Shown here: one piece after another, positions 24,818-32,461 of the stretch | Numbering within the stretch: position 1 is the stretch's first letter | How the letters are laid out: each line of letters opens with the position of its first letter | Source: Candidatus Mediterraneibacter faecavium | GTDB lineage: Bacteria; Bacillota; Clostridia; Lachnospirales; Lachnospiraceae | Reading direction: 5' to 3' | Assembly (NCBI GenBank): GCA_019119995.1 | Contig: DWVY01000010.1 | Coordinates: 1-64,000, forward strand | DNA length: 64,000 nucleotides | Notes under the pieces: generated by a model | What the model saw: only the letters and a program-made list of their open reading frames with translations | The model's database searches: none | Told to the model about the DNA's origin: nothing | Program-made: the position numbers and the translations under genes

Positions 24818-25519
24818 ATGATAGGGAAACAGAAGATCCTGATCGTCGATGACGATGAAAATATCGCTGAACTTATATCACTATATCTTACGAAAGAATG
24901 TTTTGACACGAAGATCGTATACAACGGCGAGGATGCGCTGGCTGCTTTTGACACATATCAGCCTAATCTGATCCTTCTGGATCTGATGCTCCCCGGCATC
25001 GACGGTTATCAGGTATGCCGTGAGATCCGCGCGCGCTCCGCCACTCCGATCATTATGCTCTCCGCCAAGGGGGAAGTATTTGACAAGGTGCTCGGGCTGG
25101 AGTTGGGAGCAGATGATTACATCATGAAACCATTCGACTCCAAGGAAATGGTTGCAAGAGTCCGCGCTGTCCTGAGACGGTATCAGCCGGCCAAGTCAGA
25201 TGCAGACAACAAAGAAAAGGCAAAATGCGTGGAATATGAAGGTCTTGAGATCAATCTGACGAATTACTCTGTCATCTGCGACGGCAGACATGTGGAAATG
25301 CCTCCGAAGGAACTCGAACTCCTCTACTGTCTGGCGTCCTCGCCAAATCAGGTCTTTACAAGAGAGCAGCTCCTCGACAGGATCTGGGGATATGAATATG
25401 TGGGGGATACCCGTACTGTTGACGTACATATCAAACGTCTCCGCGAAAAGATCAAGGATCATCCGCACTGGAGCCTGAGCACAGTCTGGGGGATCGGTTA
25501 CAAATTTGAAACGAAATGA
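24818..25519 (+). CDS. OmpR/PhoB-family response regulator
   Basis: The 233-residue protein has a receiver domain, with the acidic pocket DDDEN at 10-14, phospho-acceptor Asp in ILLDLMLPG near residue 53, and Lys in IMKPFDS. A winged-helix DNA-binding domain ends with RTVDVHIKRLREKI. An AAGGAGGA site precedes the ATG. It is followed after 15 bp by its kinase, so the pair forms one unit. Neither protein is close enough to a known type for me to name the signal. The facing binding-protein gene may be a target or ligand partner, by location only. Confidence 0.93.
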   Translation: MIGKQKILIVDDDENIAELISLYLTKECFDTKIVYNGEDALAAFDTYQPNLILLDLMLPGIDGYQVCREIRARSATPIIMLSAKGEVFDKVLGLELGADDYIMKPFDSKEMVARVRAVLRRYQPAKSDADNKEKAKCVEYEGLEINLTNYSVICDGRHVEMPPKELELLYCLASSPNQVFTREQLLDRIWGYEYVGDTRTVDVHIKRLREKIKDHPHWSLSTVWGIGYKFETK

Positions 25520-25534
25520 CGGATCTGAGATAAG

Positions 25535-26941
25535 ATGAAAAGTATACTACACCTGAAATTCATTGCACTTTATATCATATTTGGCTTCCTGTGCCTGTTT
25601 ACGACCGCAACGCTCACGACTCAGCTTGTGACAAACCGGCTTATGGAAGATTCATCACAGACATTGTACCGGGAGGCTACGCTGATCGCCAGCGACTATC
25701 TGCCCTCTTACTTCTCGGATGATTCTTCCCTGTATGCCGTGCAGGCGCAGCTTGCAGCCATGCGGCTGTATCTGGAATCGTCCCTCTGGTTTGTAGACGC
25801 TTCCGGTACGATGATCACCTCATCCAATCTGGAAAATACGTCTTCGCCTGAGGCGATCGAGGATTTTGATCCGGCTGAGATCGGCGGGAACCAGTACATT
25901 TCCGGCACATATCACGGATATTTCAACGAGGAAGTCATCACCGTGATGGCTCCCGTGACAGAAGGATTTTCCACAAAAGGATATCTGATGATCCACAGTC
26001 CCGTCACCAATATCGAAGACCGCTGCCGTTCCATCATGGCCCCGGTATATATTACGCTTGGCGTCATTTTCCTGCTTTCCTTTATCTTCCTGCTGGGATT
26101 CCAGTTCTTTGTGTACCGTCCCCTGCGGAAGATCTCCGAGGCAGCGCAGCAGTATGCCATGGGAAATCTCGACTATGAGATCCCGGTCTACACACACGAT
26201 GAAATGGGATATCTGTCGGCTTCGCTCAACTACATGGCCGCACAGCTCAAAGATATGGATGACTACCAGAAAAAGATCGTGGCAAATGTATCCCACGACT
26301 TCCGCTCTCCGCTGACTTCCATCAAAGGCTACGTGGAAGCCATGACAGACGGCACGATCCCGCCGGAACTGTACAGCAAATATCTCAACATCATTCTGTT
26401 TGAGACGGAACGGCTCACAGACCTGACCGGGGATCTGCTGACTTTAAATGAATTTGATACAAAGGAATTAATGCTCGACAAGACAGAGTTTGACATTCAG
26501 GAAGTGATCAAAGGAACTGCTGAGTCCTTTGAGGCCGTATGCACTCCGAAGCATATCTCGATCGAACTGCTCCTGATGCCCGGCTCCGTGATCGTCTATG
26601 CTGATAAGCGCAAGATACAGCAGGTGCTCTATAACCTCATCGACAATGCGATCAAATTCAGCGAAAATGAATCCTCCATAACCATCGAGGTAAGTCCGAA
26701 GAACGAAAAAGTTTTTATCTACATAAAGGACAATGGGATCGGCATCCCGCGCAAGGATCTGAATAAGATCTGGGAACGTTTCTATAAATCAGATCTCTCC
26801 CGCGGCAAAGACAAGAAAGGGACCGGCCTTGGCCTCTCCATCGTAAAAGAAGTCATCCAGGCCCACGATGAACATATCAATGTCATCAGCACCGAGGGAG
26901 TCGGCACTGAATTCATCTTCTCCCTTGGCAGAGTAATGTAG
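25535..26941 (+). CDS. Membrane sensor histidine kinase
   Basis: The 468-residue kinase has two membrane helices (about 8-30 and 168-190) around a 135-residue extracellular sensor domain, then a HAMP linker (VYRPLRKISEAA). The HisKA helix carries the phospho-accepting His in NVSHDFRSPLTSIKGY. The HATPase domain has N box NLIDNAIKFS, G1 DNGIGIP and G2 GTGLGLSIV. All catalytic motifs are intact. The gene follows the regulator and ends 11 bp before a strong bidirectional terminator shared with the convergent binding-protein gene. Confidence 0.93.
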   Translation: MKSILHLKFIALYIIFGFLCLFTTATLTTQLVTNRLMEDSSQTLYREATLIASDYLPSYFSDDSSLYAVQAQLAAMRLYLESSLWFVDASGTMITSSNLENTSSPEAIEDFDPAEIGGNQYISGTYHGYFNEEVITVMAPVTEGFSTKGYLMIHSPVTNIEDRCRSIMAPVYITLGVIFLLSFIFLLGFQFFVYRPLRKISEAAQQYAMGNLDYEIPVYTHDEMGYLSASLNYMAAQLKDMDDYQKKIVANVSHDFRSPLTSIKGYVEAMTDGTIPPELYSKYLNIILFETERLTDLTGDLLTLNEFDTKELMLDKTEFDIQEVIKGTAESFEAVCTPKHISIELLLMPGSVIVYADKRKIQQVLYNLIDNAIKFSENESSITIEVSPKNEKVFIYIKDNGIGIPRKDLNKIWERFYKSDLSRGKDKKGTGLGLSIVKEVIQAHDEHINVISTEGVGTEFIFSLGRVM

Positions 26942-26951
26942 CAGCAAAAAC

Positions 26952-27016
26952 AGCCCGCGTGATCCGTAAGAACTGCTCAAAACATGTGAGCCTGGTTTTA
27001 CGATCCACGCGGGCTG
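26952..27016. terminator. Bidirectional terminator between kinase and binding-protein genes
   Basis: A perfect 10-bp stem AGCCCGCGTG/CACGCGGGCT, extended by GATC and ACGTAA-type pairs with one bulge, lies between convergent genes. Runs of A on the left and T-rich loop sequence fit use from either side. Confidence 0.7.
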
Positions 27017-27039
27017 AACTGTCTGCATCTGATTTTTAA

Positions 27040-28368
27040 TCATTCATACAGCATCGGCTGTATACTCTCATTCTCCATATTCTCGGCGTCCACCCACACA
27101 AATCCGGTGTTTACCTGTGCTTCATTGCCGATCTCAAGGACAGTTCTGGCTGCCGCCACCACTGTCGCATATCCCATACCAAAGGGATTCTGCACGACAA
27201 GCCCGTCAATGCTTCCGTCCGACAGGGCGTTCAGCTGGTCCTTCCCTGCATCGAAGCCCATCATAACAATGTCTTCCGTCTTCTCCATACTCTTAAGCGC
27301 CTGTGCTCCCAGCAGTACCGTCTCGTCATTCGTTCCGAAGCAGCCTTTCAGATCCGGATGCTTCTCAAGATAATAGACGAGCGCATCTTCATCACTCATC
27401 CGTCCTGCAATGGAATCAATGTCCTCCAGGCGGGTCCTTGCCTCTTCGGATATATTCTCGGTAGCAGCGTCTTCCGCATCATTCTCTTCGGCAGCTGTCT
27501 GCGCTTCGTCAGCCGCCGCCTGGGACTCCTCCTGTGCCTCTTCGATCGCTTCCTGCTCGCCTGCGGCCTCTGCGGTCCACGCCGCCAGCTCTTCCGCAGA
27601 CACACCCAGTTCTTCCGCAGCAGCCTTTCTCTTCAGCTCATCGATCTGATCCATATAGATGGTCTCCACGATCGATACTCCCGGATGGTTCTCCGATATC
27701 TCCTGTTGGAACGCAGACACCCGGTCTTTCGCATTGCCGGAGACAGAATCCGGGACGAGCAGAGCTACTTCGCCGCTTTCGCCGATCGCCCCGCACAGCT
27801 TTTGCGCTCCCGTTACCGCCGCCGCAGCATTATCTGTCATGCATGTACACTGGATCCCCTGGTAGCTGTTGCCTGAGTCAAAGGCCACGATCGGGATCCC
27901 GTTTGCGATCGCAAGGTCGAACTGTACTTCCGATGCATTTTCATCGATACTTGCGATCGCGATCACATCCGGATACCTCGCCATTTCTTCATCCAGGATA
28001 TTGACCTGTTCATCGATATCCTCATTGTCCGCAGGCGCATTAAAAAGCACCTTGACAGCATCACTGCCGCTGTACCCGAGCCTTTCATTGATATCATCGG
28101 CCGCCTGCTGCACGCCTGCCGCCACCTGCTTCCAATAAGGAGAATTCTCCGTCTTCCCTATCACCGAGATATAGGTTCCCGGCTCAAGGTCCAGATCCTC
28201 GATATCCCCATATACCGCAGGTGAAATAGCATCCAGATTCCCCTGCCATTCCGGGACTTCCGGAGTATCCCCCGTAAAAACATCCTCTTCATCCGTGGAA
28301 CTGCAGCCGCAGACTCCCACAGCCATGACAGCAGCAAGAAAAACTGCCATAAATCCTCTTTTCTTCAT
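27040..28368 (-). CDS. Sugar-type substrate-binding lipoprotein with an acidic insertion
   Basis: A 442-residue lipoprotein: the signal peptide ends in VGVCGC with the acylated Cys near residue 22. Then comes a ribose/galactose-type periplasmic binding fold (YISVIGKTENSPYWKQVAAG, IPIVAFDSGNS, CFGTNDETVLLGAQALKS, DIVMMGFDAGKDQL). Between about residues 248 and 318 is an Ala/Glu-rich helical insertion not found in ordinary members. No permease or ATPase gene is adjacent, so it is an orphan component or a sensor partner for the convergent two-component system. The ligand cannot be assigned. Confidence 0.85.
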   Translation of the reverse strand: MKKRGFMAVFLAAVMAVGVCGCSSTDEEDVFTGDTPEVPEWQGNLDAISPAVYGDIEDLDLEPGTYISVIGKTENSPYWKQVAAGVQQAADDINERLGYSGSDAVKVLFNAPADNEDIDEQVNILDEEMARYPDVIAIASIDENASEVQFDLAIANGIPIVAFDSGNSYQGIQCTCMTDNAAAAVTGAQKLCGAIGESGEVALLVPDSVSGNAKDRVSAFQQEISENHPGVSIVETIYMDQIDELKRKAAAEELGVSAEELAAWTAEAAGEQEAIEEAQEESQAAADEAQTAAEENDAEDAATENISEEARTRLEDIDSIAGRMSDEDALVYYLEKHPDLKGCFGTNDETVLLGAQALKSMEKTEDIVMMGFDAGKDQLNALSDGSIDGLVVQNPFGMGYATVVAAARTVLEIGNEAQVNTGFVWVDAENMENESIQPMLYE

Positions 28369-28514
28369 ACTCTGCCTCCATATGATCTAAAACACGGTCT
28401 GTCCAGTTAACAACTTCATATACCATTGTACTATCATACACCAAAATTCCGAAAAATAAAGTGATTTTTTTCTGAATTTTTGAATAAGTACTAAATTTAG
28501 AACATCTAAATCTC

Positions 28515-28543
28515 TTGTATATTCATCTGCATTGTATTAAAAT
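28515..28543 (+). promoter_or_regulatory. Promoter of the ferredoxin gene
   Basis: TTGTAT and TAAAAT are 17 bases apart, about 58 bases upstream of the ferredoxin ATG. The spacing is ideal and no other gene lies between. Confidence 0.55.
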
Positions 28544-28600
28544 GAGGATAGCGAAAAGGGATAAAACTTTTTCGGAAATCAAAAAAGGAGGGTACATACT

Positions 28601-28771
28601 ATGGCACACGTAATTAGTGATGAATGCGTAAGCTGTGGTTCTTGCGAAGGCGAATGTCCAGTAGGCGCTATCTCCGAAGGCGATGGCAAATATGAGATCG
28701 ATGCTGATGCTTGTGTAGACTGCGGAGCATGCGAAGCTGCATGTCCGACAGGCGCTATCTCAGCAGAGTAA
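28601..28771 (+). CDS. 2x[4Fe-4S] ferredoxin
   Basis: The gene encodes a 56-residue protein after AAAAGGAGGG. It carries two CxxCxxCxxxCP clusters, CVSCGSCEGECP at residues 9-20 and CVDCGACEAACP at 38-49, the classic clostridial ferredoxin of about 55 residues. It is a soluble low-potential electron carrier for enzymes such as pyruvate:ferredoxin oxidoreductase or hydrogenase. It is monocistronic, with its own promoter and a strong terminator. Confidence 0.95.
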   Translation: MAHVISDECVSCGSCEGECPVGAISEGDGKYEIDADACVDCGACEAACPTGAISAE

Positions 28772-28803
28772 TAATAGAAAATCGCAGAGTGATCACACGC
28801 AGA

Positions 28804-28849
28804 AGAGACACTGTATGCGGGAAGTTACCCGCTGCAGTGTCTCTTTTTT
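28804..28849 (+). terminator. Terminator of the ferredoxin gene
   Basis: AGAGACACTG/CAGTGTCTCT pairs perfectly, with a GCGGG/CCCGC inner stem, and is followed by TTTTTT. Confidence 0.9.
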
Positions 28850-28857
28850 GTCAGATT

Positions 28858-29181
28858 GACTGACGGATGATACAAAGTCCGAAAACGGACGGAGATGAGG
28901 CACTGAAATACTTTTTGAGATGAGCGGCATGTGCTTCAGGCTCCGCTCCATAATCTGAGAAAAATTAAAGGACCTGAAATCTGATTAAAAACGAAGCCGC
29001 AAAATGGATAACTCACCTTCGGTTCAAACAATCCATTTTGCGGCTTAACATCAGCTCCCAGGTCCTTAACTTTTTCTAGCAGATTATTCCGAAGTCGCCT
29101 TCCTCACATACCGCTCATCTCTTTTTAAGTATTCCTGTACCTCATCTCCATCCGTTTTCTACTTCATCGACTTCAGCAGTC
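28858..29181. repeat. Giant imperfect hairpin 1 (about 324 nt)
   Basis: The left and right halves pair through most of their length. From the outside in, the paired blocks include 28881-28900 with 29140-29159 (19 of 20), 28919-28933 with 29105-29119 (14 of 15), a block around 28961-28976 with 29059-29075, and a perfect 16-bp block AAGCCGCAAAATGGAT / ATCCATTTTGCGGCTT around a 21-base loop. The single mismatches in these blocks are C-A or A-C on the plus strand, that is, G-U wobbles if the minus strand is transcribed. No gene is present. It could be a structured RNA or a DNA hairpin element. Confidence 0.75.
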
Positions 29182-29205
29182 ACTCCGACAAATATAAAAG
29201 TTGAA

Positions 29206-29260
29206 GAAACCGGTTGAAATGGAGCCGTAGTCGATAAAGACCCCTTTCGACTGGTTTTCT
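29206..29260. repeat. Intermediate stem-loop between the two giant hairpins
   Basis: AGAAACCgGTtGAAA pairs with TTTCgACtGGTTTTCT around a 25-base loop. It lies in the gene-free stretch between the larger hairpins. Its role is unknown. Confidence 0.5.
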
Positions 29261-29308
29261 ATAAATTTCGCAATTGTCGGGGAGGCACTTCCGATCGGAT
29301 GAACAGAG

Positions 29309-29591
29309 AAAATCAATCGGATACAGCCGATATGATGCATCTTTCGGATCAGGCGGGATTGTGATGCGGACGGTGACTGTGCAGAAAGGTTAGAAAAACT
29401 TTAACTCTGAGATATAGCGTTGATCAGCCGGGCGGACTTGTTTGAGCATCGCGAGTTGTGCGTCCGGCTGATTGTTTTTAGCTATATTTCAGAGTTATTA
29501 GTTTTTCTTCCTTTTGTAACCGGATCCGGAAGCATTACAATCCCGTCTGATCCGAATACGTTGAGCCAATCCACGGTATCCGATTGATTTT
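29309..29591. repeat. Giant imperfect hairpin 2 (about 283 nt)
   Basis: Outer arms 29309-29324 and 29576-29591 pair perfectly over 16 bp. Inside, 29344-29367 pairs with 29532-29555 (22 of 24), 29392-29400 with 29500-29508 (9 of 9), 29403-29418 with 29481-29496 (15 of 16), and ATCAGCCGG with CCGGCTGAT near the tip. Five of the differences in these blocks are G opposite T on the plus strand, so they are preserved as G-U pairs in a plus-strand RNA. I see no open reading frame, tRNA or known riboswitch here. The flanks 29592-29700 hold nothing I can name. Confidence 0.75.
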
Positions 29592-29701
29592 CGGACGTTT
29601 TACCGCGGGAATGACTCTCTGACAAATTCGAGATTTCATAAATGCAAAAACAGGTAACAATTTGACGAACGATTGTTTGCGGCCTCCCAGCACTCCTGTG
29701 C

Positions 29702-29745
29702 TATAATACCCTTATAGTTGAGGGTGTTTTGGATCTGCCCTCAAC
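29702..29745 (+). promoter_or_regulatory. -10 element and inverted repeat before the MerR gene
   Basis: TATAAT at 29702-29707 lacks a good -35 box at standard spacing, as is common for MerR-activated promoters. It is followed by the inverted repeat GTTGAGGG (29717-29724) / CCCTCAAC (29738-29745), a possible operator or attenuator. The gene starts 33 bp further on. Confidence 0.45.
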
Positions 29746-29778
29746 ATGTTGAGGCTGATAAAGGAGGTATAAATATTA

Positions 29779-30564
29779 ATGGGTGAAGTCAGATTCATGA
29801 TTTCTGAAGCCGCCAAGCAGGTCGATGTGGAATCCCATGTGTTACGATACTGGGAAGAAGAGCTTGGACTTACGATCGGGCGGACGGAAATGGGCCATCG
29901 ATATTATACGAAAGATGATATTCAGCTTTTCCGCTGCATTAAGAAACTAAAAGATGAAGGGATGCTGCTCCGGGACTTAAAACCGCTCATACCTGAGCTG
30001 AAAGCCACACGGCTCAGGCTGCGTGCACCGGAAGCAGAGAGCAGTTCTGGCGCCGCATCTTCTGCGGCTAAGACAGATCCTGCCTTTGCTCACGAAGACA
30101 CTGCCACAGCTCTCCAGGCTGCCGGATCCGCTCGATCTGAGACTGCCGTATCCGCTCGATCTGGGACTGCCGCATCCGCTCGATCTGAGACTGCCACATC
30201 CGCTCTGGCCGGGACTGCCGCGTCCGCTCGATCTGGGACTGCCGCATCCTTTCAATCCGGGGCTGCCGATGCGGAAGCGGCGGAGGTCGTGATCCCGTTG
30301 GAGAAGCTGGATCAGATACGCGCCTTATTTGCAGATGTATTCCGGGAAGTATTAAGCGAGAATAACACTGTATTAAAAAAAGACATCAGCAGTACTGTGA
30401 CTACTGATGTCATGCATGAAATGGATTATCTTCTCCAGGCCAAAGACCGCCGGCAGGAGGAACATTTCCGTAAGCTGGACACGCTCATCCGCCAGCAGCA
30501 GGCTAACCGGAAAGAGTCTGCAAAGGCGAACCCCATCCTGAAACTGCGAAAGATCTTTACATAG
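29779..30564 (+). CDS. MerR-family transcriptional regulator with repeat linker
   Basis: A 261-residue protein. Residues 5-75 form a MerR winged helix (MISEAAKQVDVESHVLRYWEEELGL is the helix-turn-helix, then the RRYY-like GHRYYTKDDIQLF). A linker of about 75 residues is built from 8-residue repeats of the type SARSGTAA, encoded by a 24-bp tandem array at about 30112-30270. The C-terminal 90 residues are a charged helical domain (MDYLLQAKDRRQEEHFRKLD). No ligand-binding Cys motif is present. It resembles the chromosome-anchoring RacA-like MerR proteins of Firmicutes in general layout, but that is only a suggestion. Confidence 0.8.
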   Translation: MGEVRFMISEAAKQVDVESHVLRYWEEELGLTIGRTEMGHRYYTKDDIQLFRCIKKLKDEGMLLRDLKPLIPELKATRLRLRAPEAESSSGAASSAAKTDPAFAHEDTATALQAAGSARSETAVSARSGTAASARSETATSALAGTAASARSGTAASFQSGAADAEAAEVVIPLEKLDQIRALFADVFREVLSENNTVLKKDISSTVTTDVMHEMDYLLQAKDRRQEEHFRKLDTLIRQQQANRKESAKANPILKLRKIFT

Positions 30565-30597
30565 TCCCCGGCATGGGCTTTTACATATATCTTACTC

Positions 30598-31944
30598 TTA
30601 CTGCTGCCGCAGTTCATTTCCAAAGCGTGTGTACTGCGGCATCCATGCGAGCCGGACGGTTCCGATCGGGCCGTTCCTCTGCTTCGCGATAATGATCTCT
30701 GCAATATTTTTATCTTCCGTATCCGGATTATAATAATCGTCCCTGTAGATGAACATACATACGTCGGCGTCCTGCTCGATGGCTCCGGACTCACGGAGAT
30801 CCGAGAGCATCGGGCGTTTATCGGTTCTCTGCTCCACCGCACGGCTGAGCTGGGACAACGCGATGACCGGCACATTCAGCTCACGTGCAAGTCCTTTGAG
30901 AGAACGGGAGATCTCGGAGATCTCCTGCTGACGGCTCTCGTTCTTACGGCCGCCGCTTCCGCTCATCAGCTGAAGGTAGTCGATGATGATAAGGTCAAGT
31001 CCGATCTCTAGCTTATATTTCCTGCATTTTGAGCGCATCTCTGATATTGAAATACCGGATGTATCATCTATGATCATACGGGAATTACCGATGGTCCCCG
31101 CGCCTTCGATCAGCTTTTCCCAGTCTGTATCCGAGAGATTACCGGTCCTGAGTATCTGGGCGTCCACATGGGACTCCAGTGAAAAAAGACGGTTTACCAG
31201 CTGCTCTTTTGACATCTCAAGACTGAAAATGGCGACCGCAAGATTCTGCCGGAACGCCACATGCTGCGCAATATTCAGGACAAACGCCGTCTTACCCATG
31301 GACGGTCTTGCCGCGATCAATACCAGATCCGATCTCTGCAGACCGGACAGTTTATAGTCAAGGTCAATGAATCCTGTGGGAATCCCCGTTACATTTCCTT
31401 TGGTCTTCGACGCGCGTTCAATGACATCCAACGCGTTTAAGACGACCTGGCGGATCGGCACATACTCCTCAGAGTTTCCGTGTTCTACAAGCTCGAATAC
31501 CTCTTTCTGGGTCTTCTCGAGGATCTCGTCAAGAGGCTGGTTTTCCAGATAGCATGTATTTGCAATGTCTTCGTTGATACGGATCAGTCTGCGCAGGATC
31601 GCCTTATCGCGCACGATCTCAGCATAATACTTCACATTCGCCGAGGTCTGCGTCCCTTCCAGAAGATCTTTCACGAATTCCATGCTGCTGATCTCAGGCG
31701 GGACATTTTTCTCTTTCAACTTCTCCTGCAGCGTGATCAGATCCGCAGGCTTTCCCGCTTTAAAAAGGTCGACTACGCTGTCGAATATGATCCCGTAGGC
31801 AGTCTGGTAGAAGTCCTCTCCGGTGATGATCTCCGATGCGACCATAACGGCATCCTTATTCATCAGCATCGCCCCCAGCACCGCCTGCTCGGCCTCTATG
31901 CTGTGGGGCGGTATCCGTTTCATCGCCGCTTCTATATTTTCCAT
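30598..31944 (-). CDS. dnaB: Replicative DNA helicase DnaB
   Basis: The 448-residue hexameric helicase has the DnaB N-domain (PHSIEAEQAVLGAML) and the RecA-like C-domain, with Walker A ARPSMGKTAF near residue 207, Walker B LIIIDYLQLM, and an arginine finger region near the end. It is full length with no insertions. It closes the gdpP-rplI-dnaB order conserved in Firmicutes and lies 66 bp past rplI. Confidence 0.96.
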   Translation of the reverse strand: MENIEAAMKRIPPHSIEAEQAVLGAMLMNKDAVMVASEIITGEDFYQTAYGIIFDSVVDLFKAGKPADLITLQEKLKEKNVPPEISSMEFVKDLLEGTQTSANVKYYAEIVRDKAILRRLIRINEDIANTCYLENQPLDEILEKTQKEVFELVEHGNSEEYVPIRQVVLNALDVIERASKTKGNVTGIPTGFIDLDYKLSGLQRSDLVLIAARPSMGKTAFVLNIAQHVAFRQNLAVAIFSLEMSKEQLVNRLFSLESHVDAQILRTGNLSDTDWEKLIEGAGTIGNSRMIIDDTSGISISEMRSKCRKYKLEIGLDLIIIDYLQLMSGSGGRKNESRQQEISEISRSLKGLARELNVPVIALSQLSRAVEQRTDKRPMLSDLRESGAIEQDADVCMFIYRDDYYNPDTEDKNIAEIIIAKQRNGPIGTVRLAWMPQYTRFGNELRQQ

Positions 31945-32010
31945 AAAGAAGTCTCCTTTATCCTTCTGTTACATACCCTTTCTGTACAAGAGCGTCGGTC
32001 AGATATATCC

Positions 32011-32460
32011 CTACGCTTCCTCTTTCACGACAACCTTCAGTTCCGCAGTTACTTCCGGATGAAGTTTCACATTTACCATATGCGTGCCGAGCGTCTTGAT
32101 ATTCTCTTTCAGGACAATTTTCTTCTTGTCCACATCGAGCTTCATCTGCTCTTTGACCGCCGCCGCGATCTCCTTGCTGGACACGGAACCGAACGTCCTG
32201 CCTCCTTCTCCTACTTTGATGGCAAGCTCTACTTTGCCAGCCGCCAGCTCTGCCGCCAGTTCTTTCGCTGCGTCCAGATTCTCCTGAGCCACTTTCTTCT
32301 CATTATTCTTCTGAAGCTTCAGGTCATTGAGGTTCTTGGGCGTAGCCTCTGCCCCGAGCTTTTTCGGCAGGATAAAGTTTCTCGCATATCCGTCATTTAC
32401 ATTTACGATCTCTCCTTTTTTTCCGAGAGATTTCACATCCTGTAATAATATTACTTTCAT
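32011..32460 (-). CDS. rplI: 50S ribosomal protein L9
   Basis: A 149-residue protein opening [19 protein letters not shown] with the L9 N-terminal signature GYARNFILP, the long connecting helix, and a C-terminal rRNA-binding domain. It has the usual length. It starts one base after the gdpP stop, indicating cotranslation. Confidence 0.97.
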   Translation of the reverse strand: MKVILLQDVKSLGKKGEIVNVNDGYARNFILPKKLGAEATPKNLNDLKLQKNNEKKVAQENLDAAKELAAELAAGKVELAIKVGEGGRTFGSVSSKEIAAAVKEQMKLDVDKKKIVLKENIKTLGTHMVNVKLHPEVTAELKVVVKEEA

Positions 32461-32461
32461 C

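Noticed and set aside
30112-30270. 24-bp repeats resembling a CRISPR or satellite
   Set aside because: They are contiguous, in frame with the MerR gene and have no spacers.
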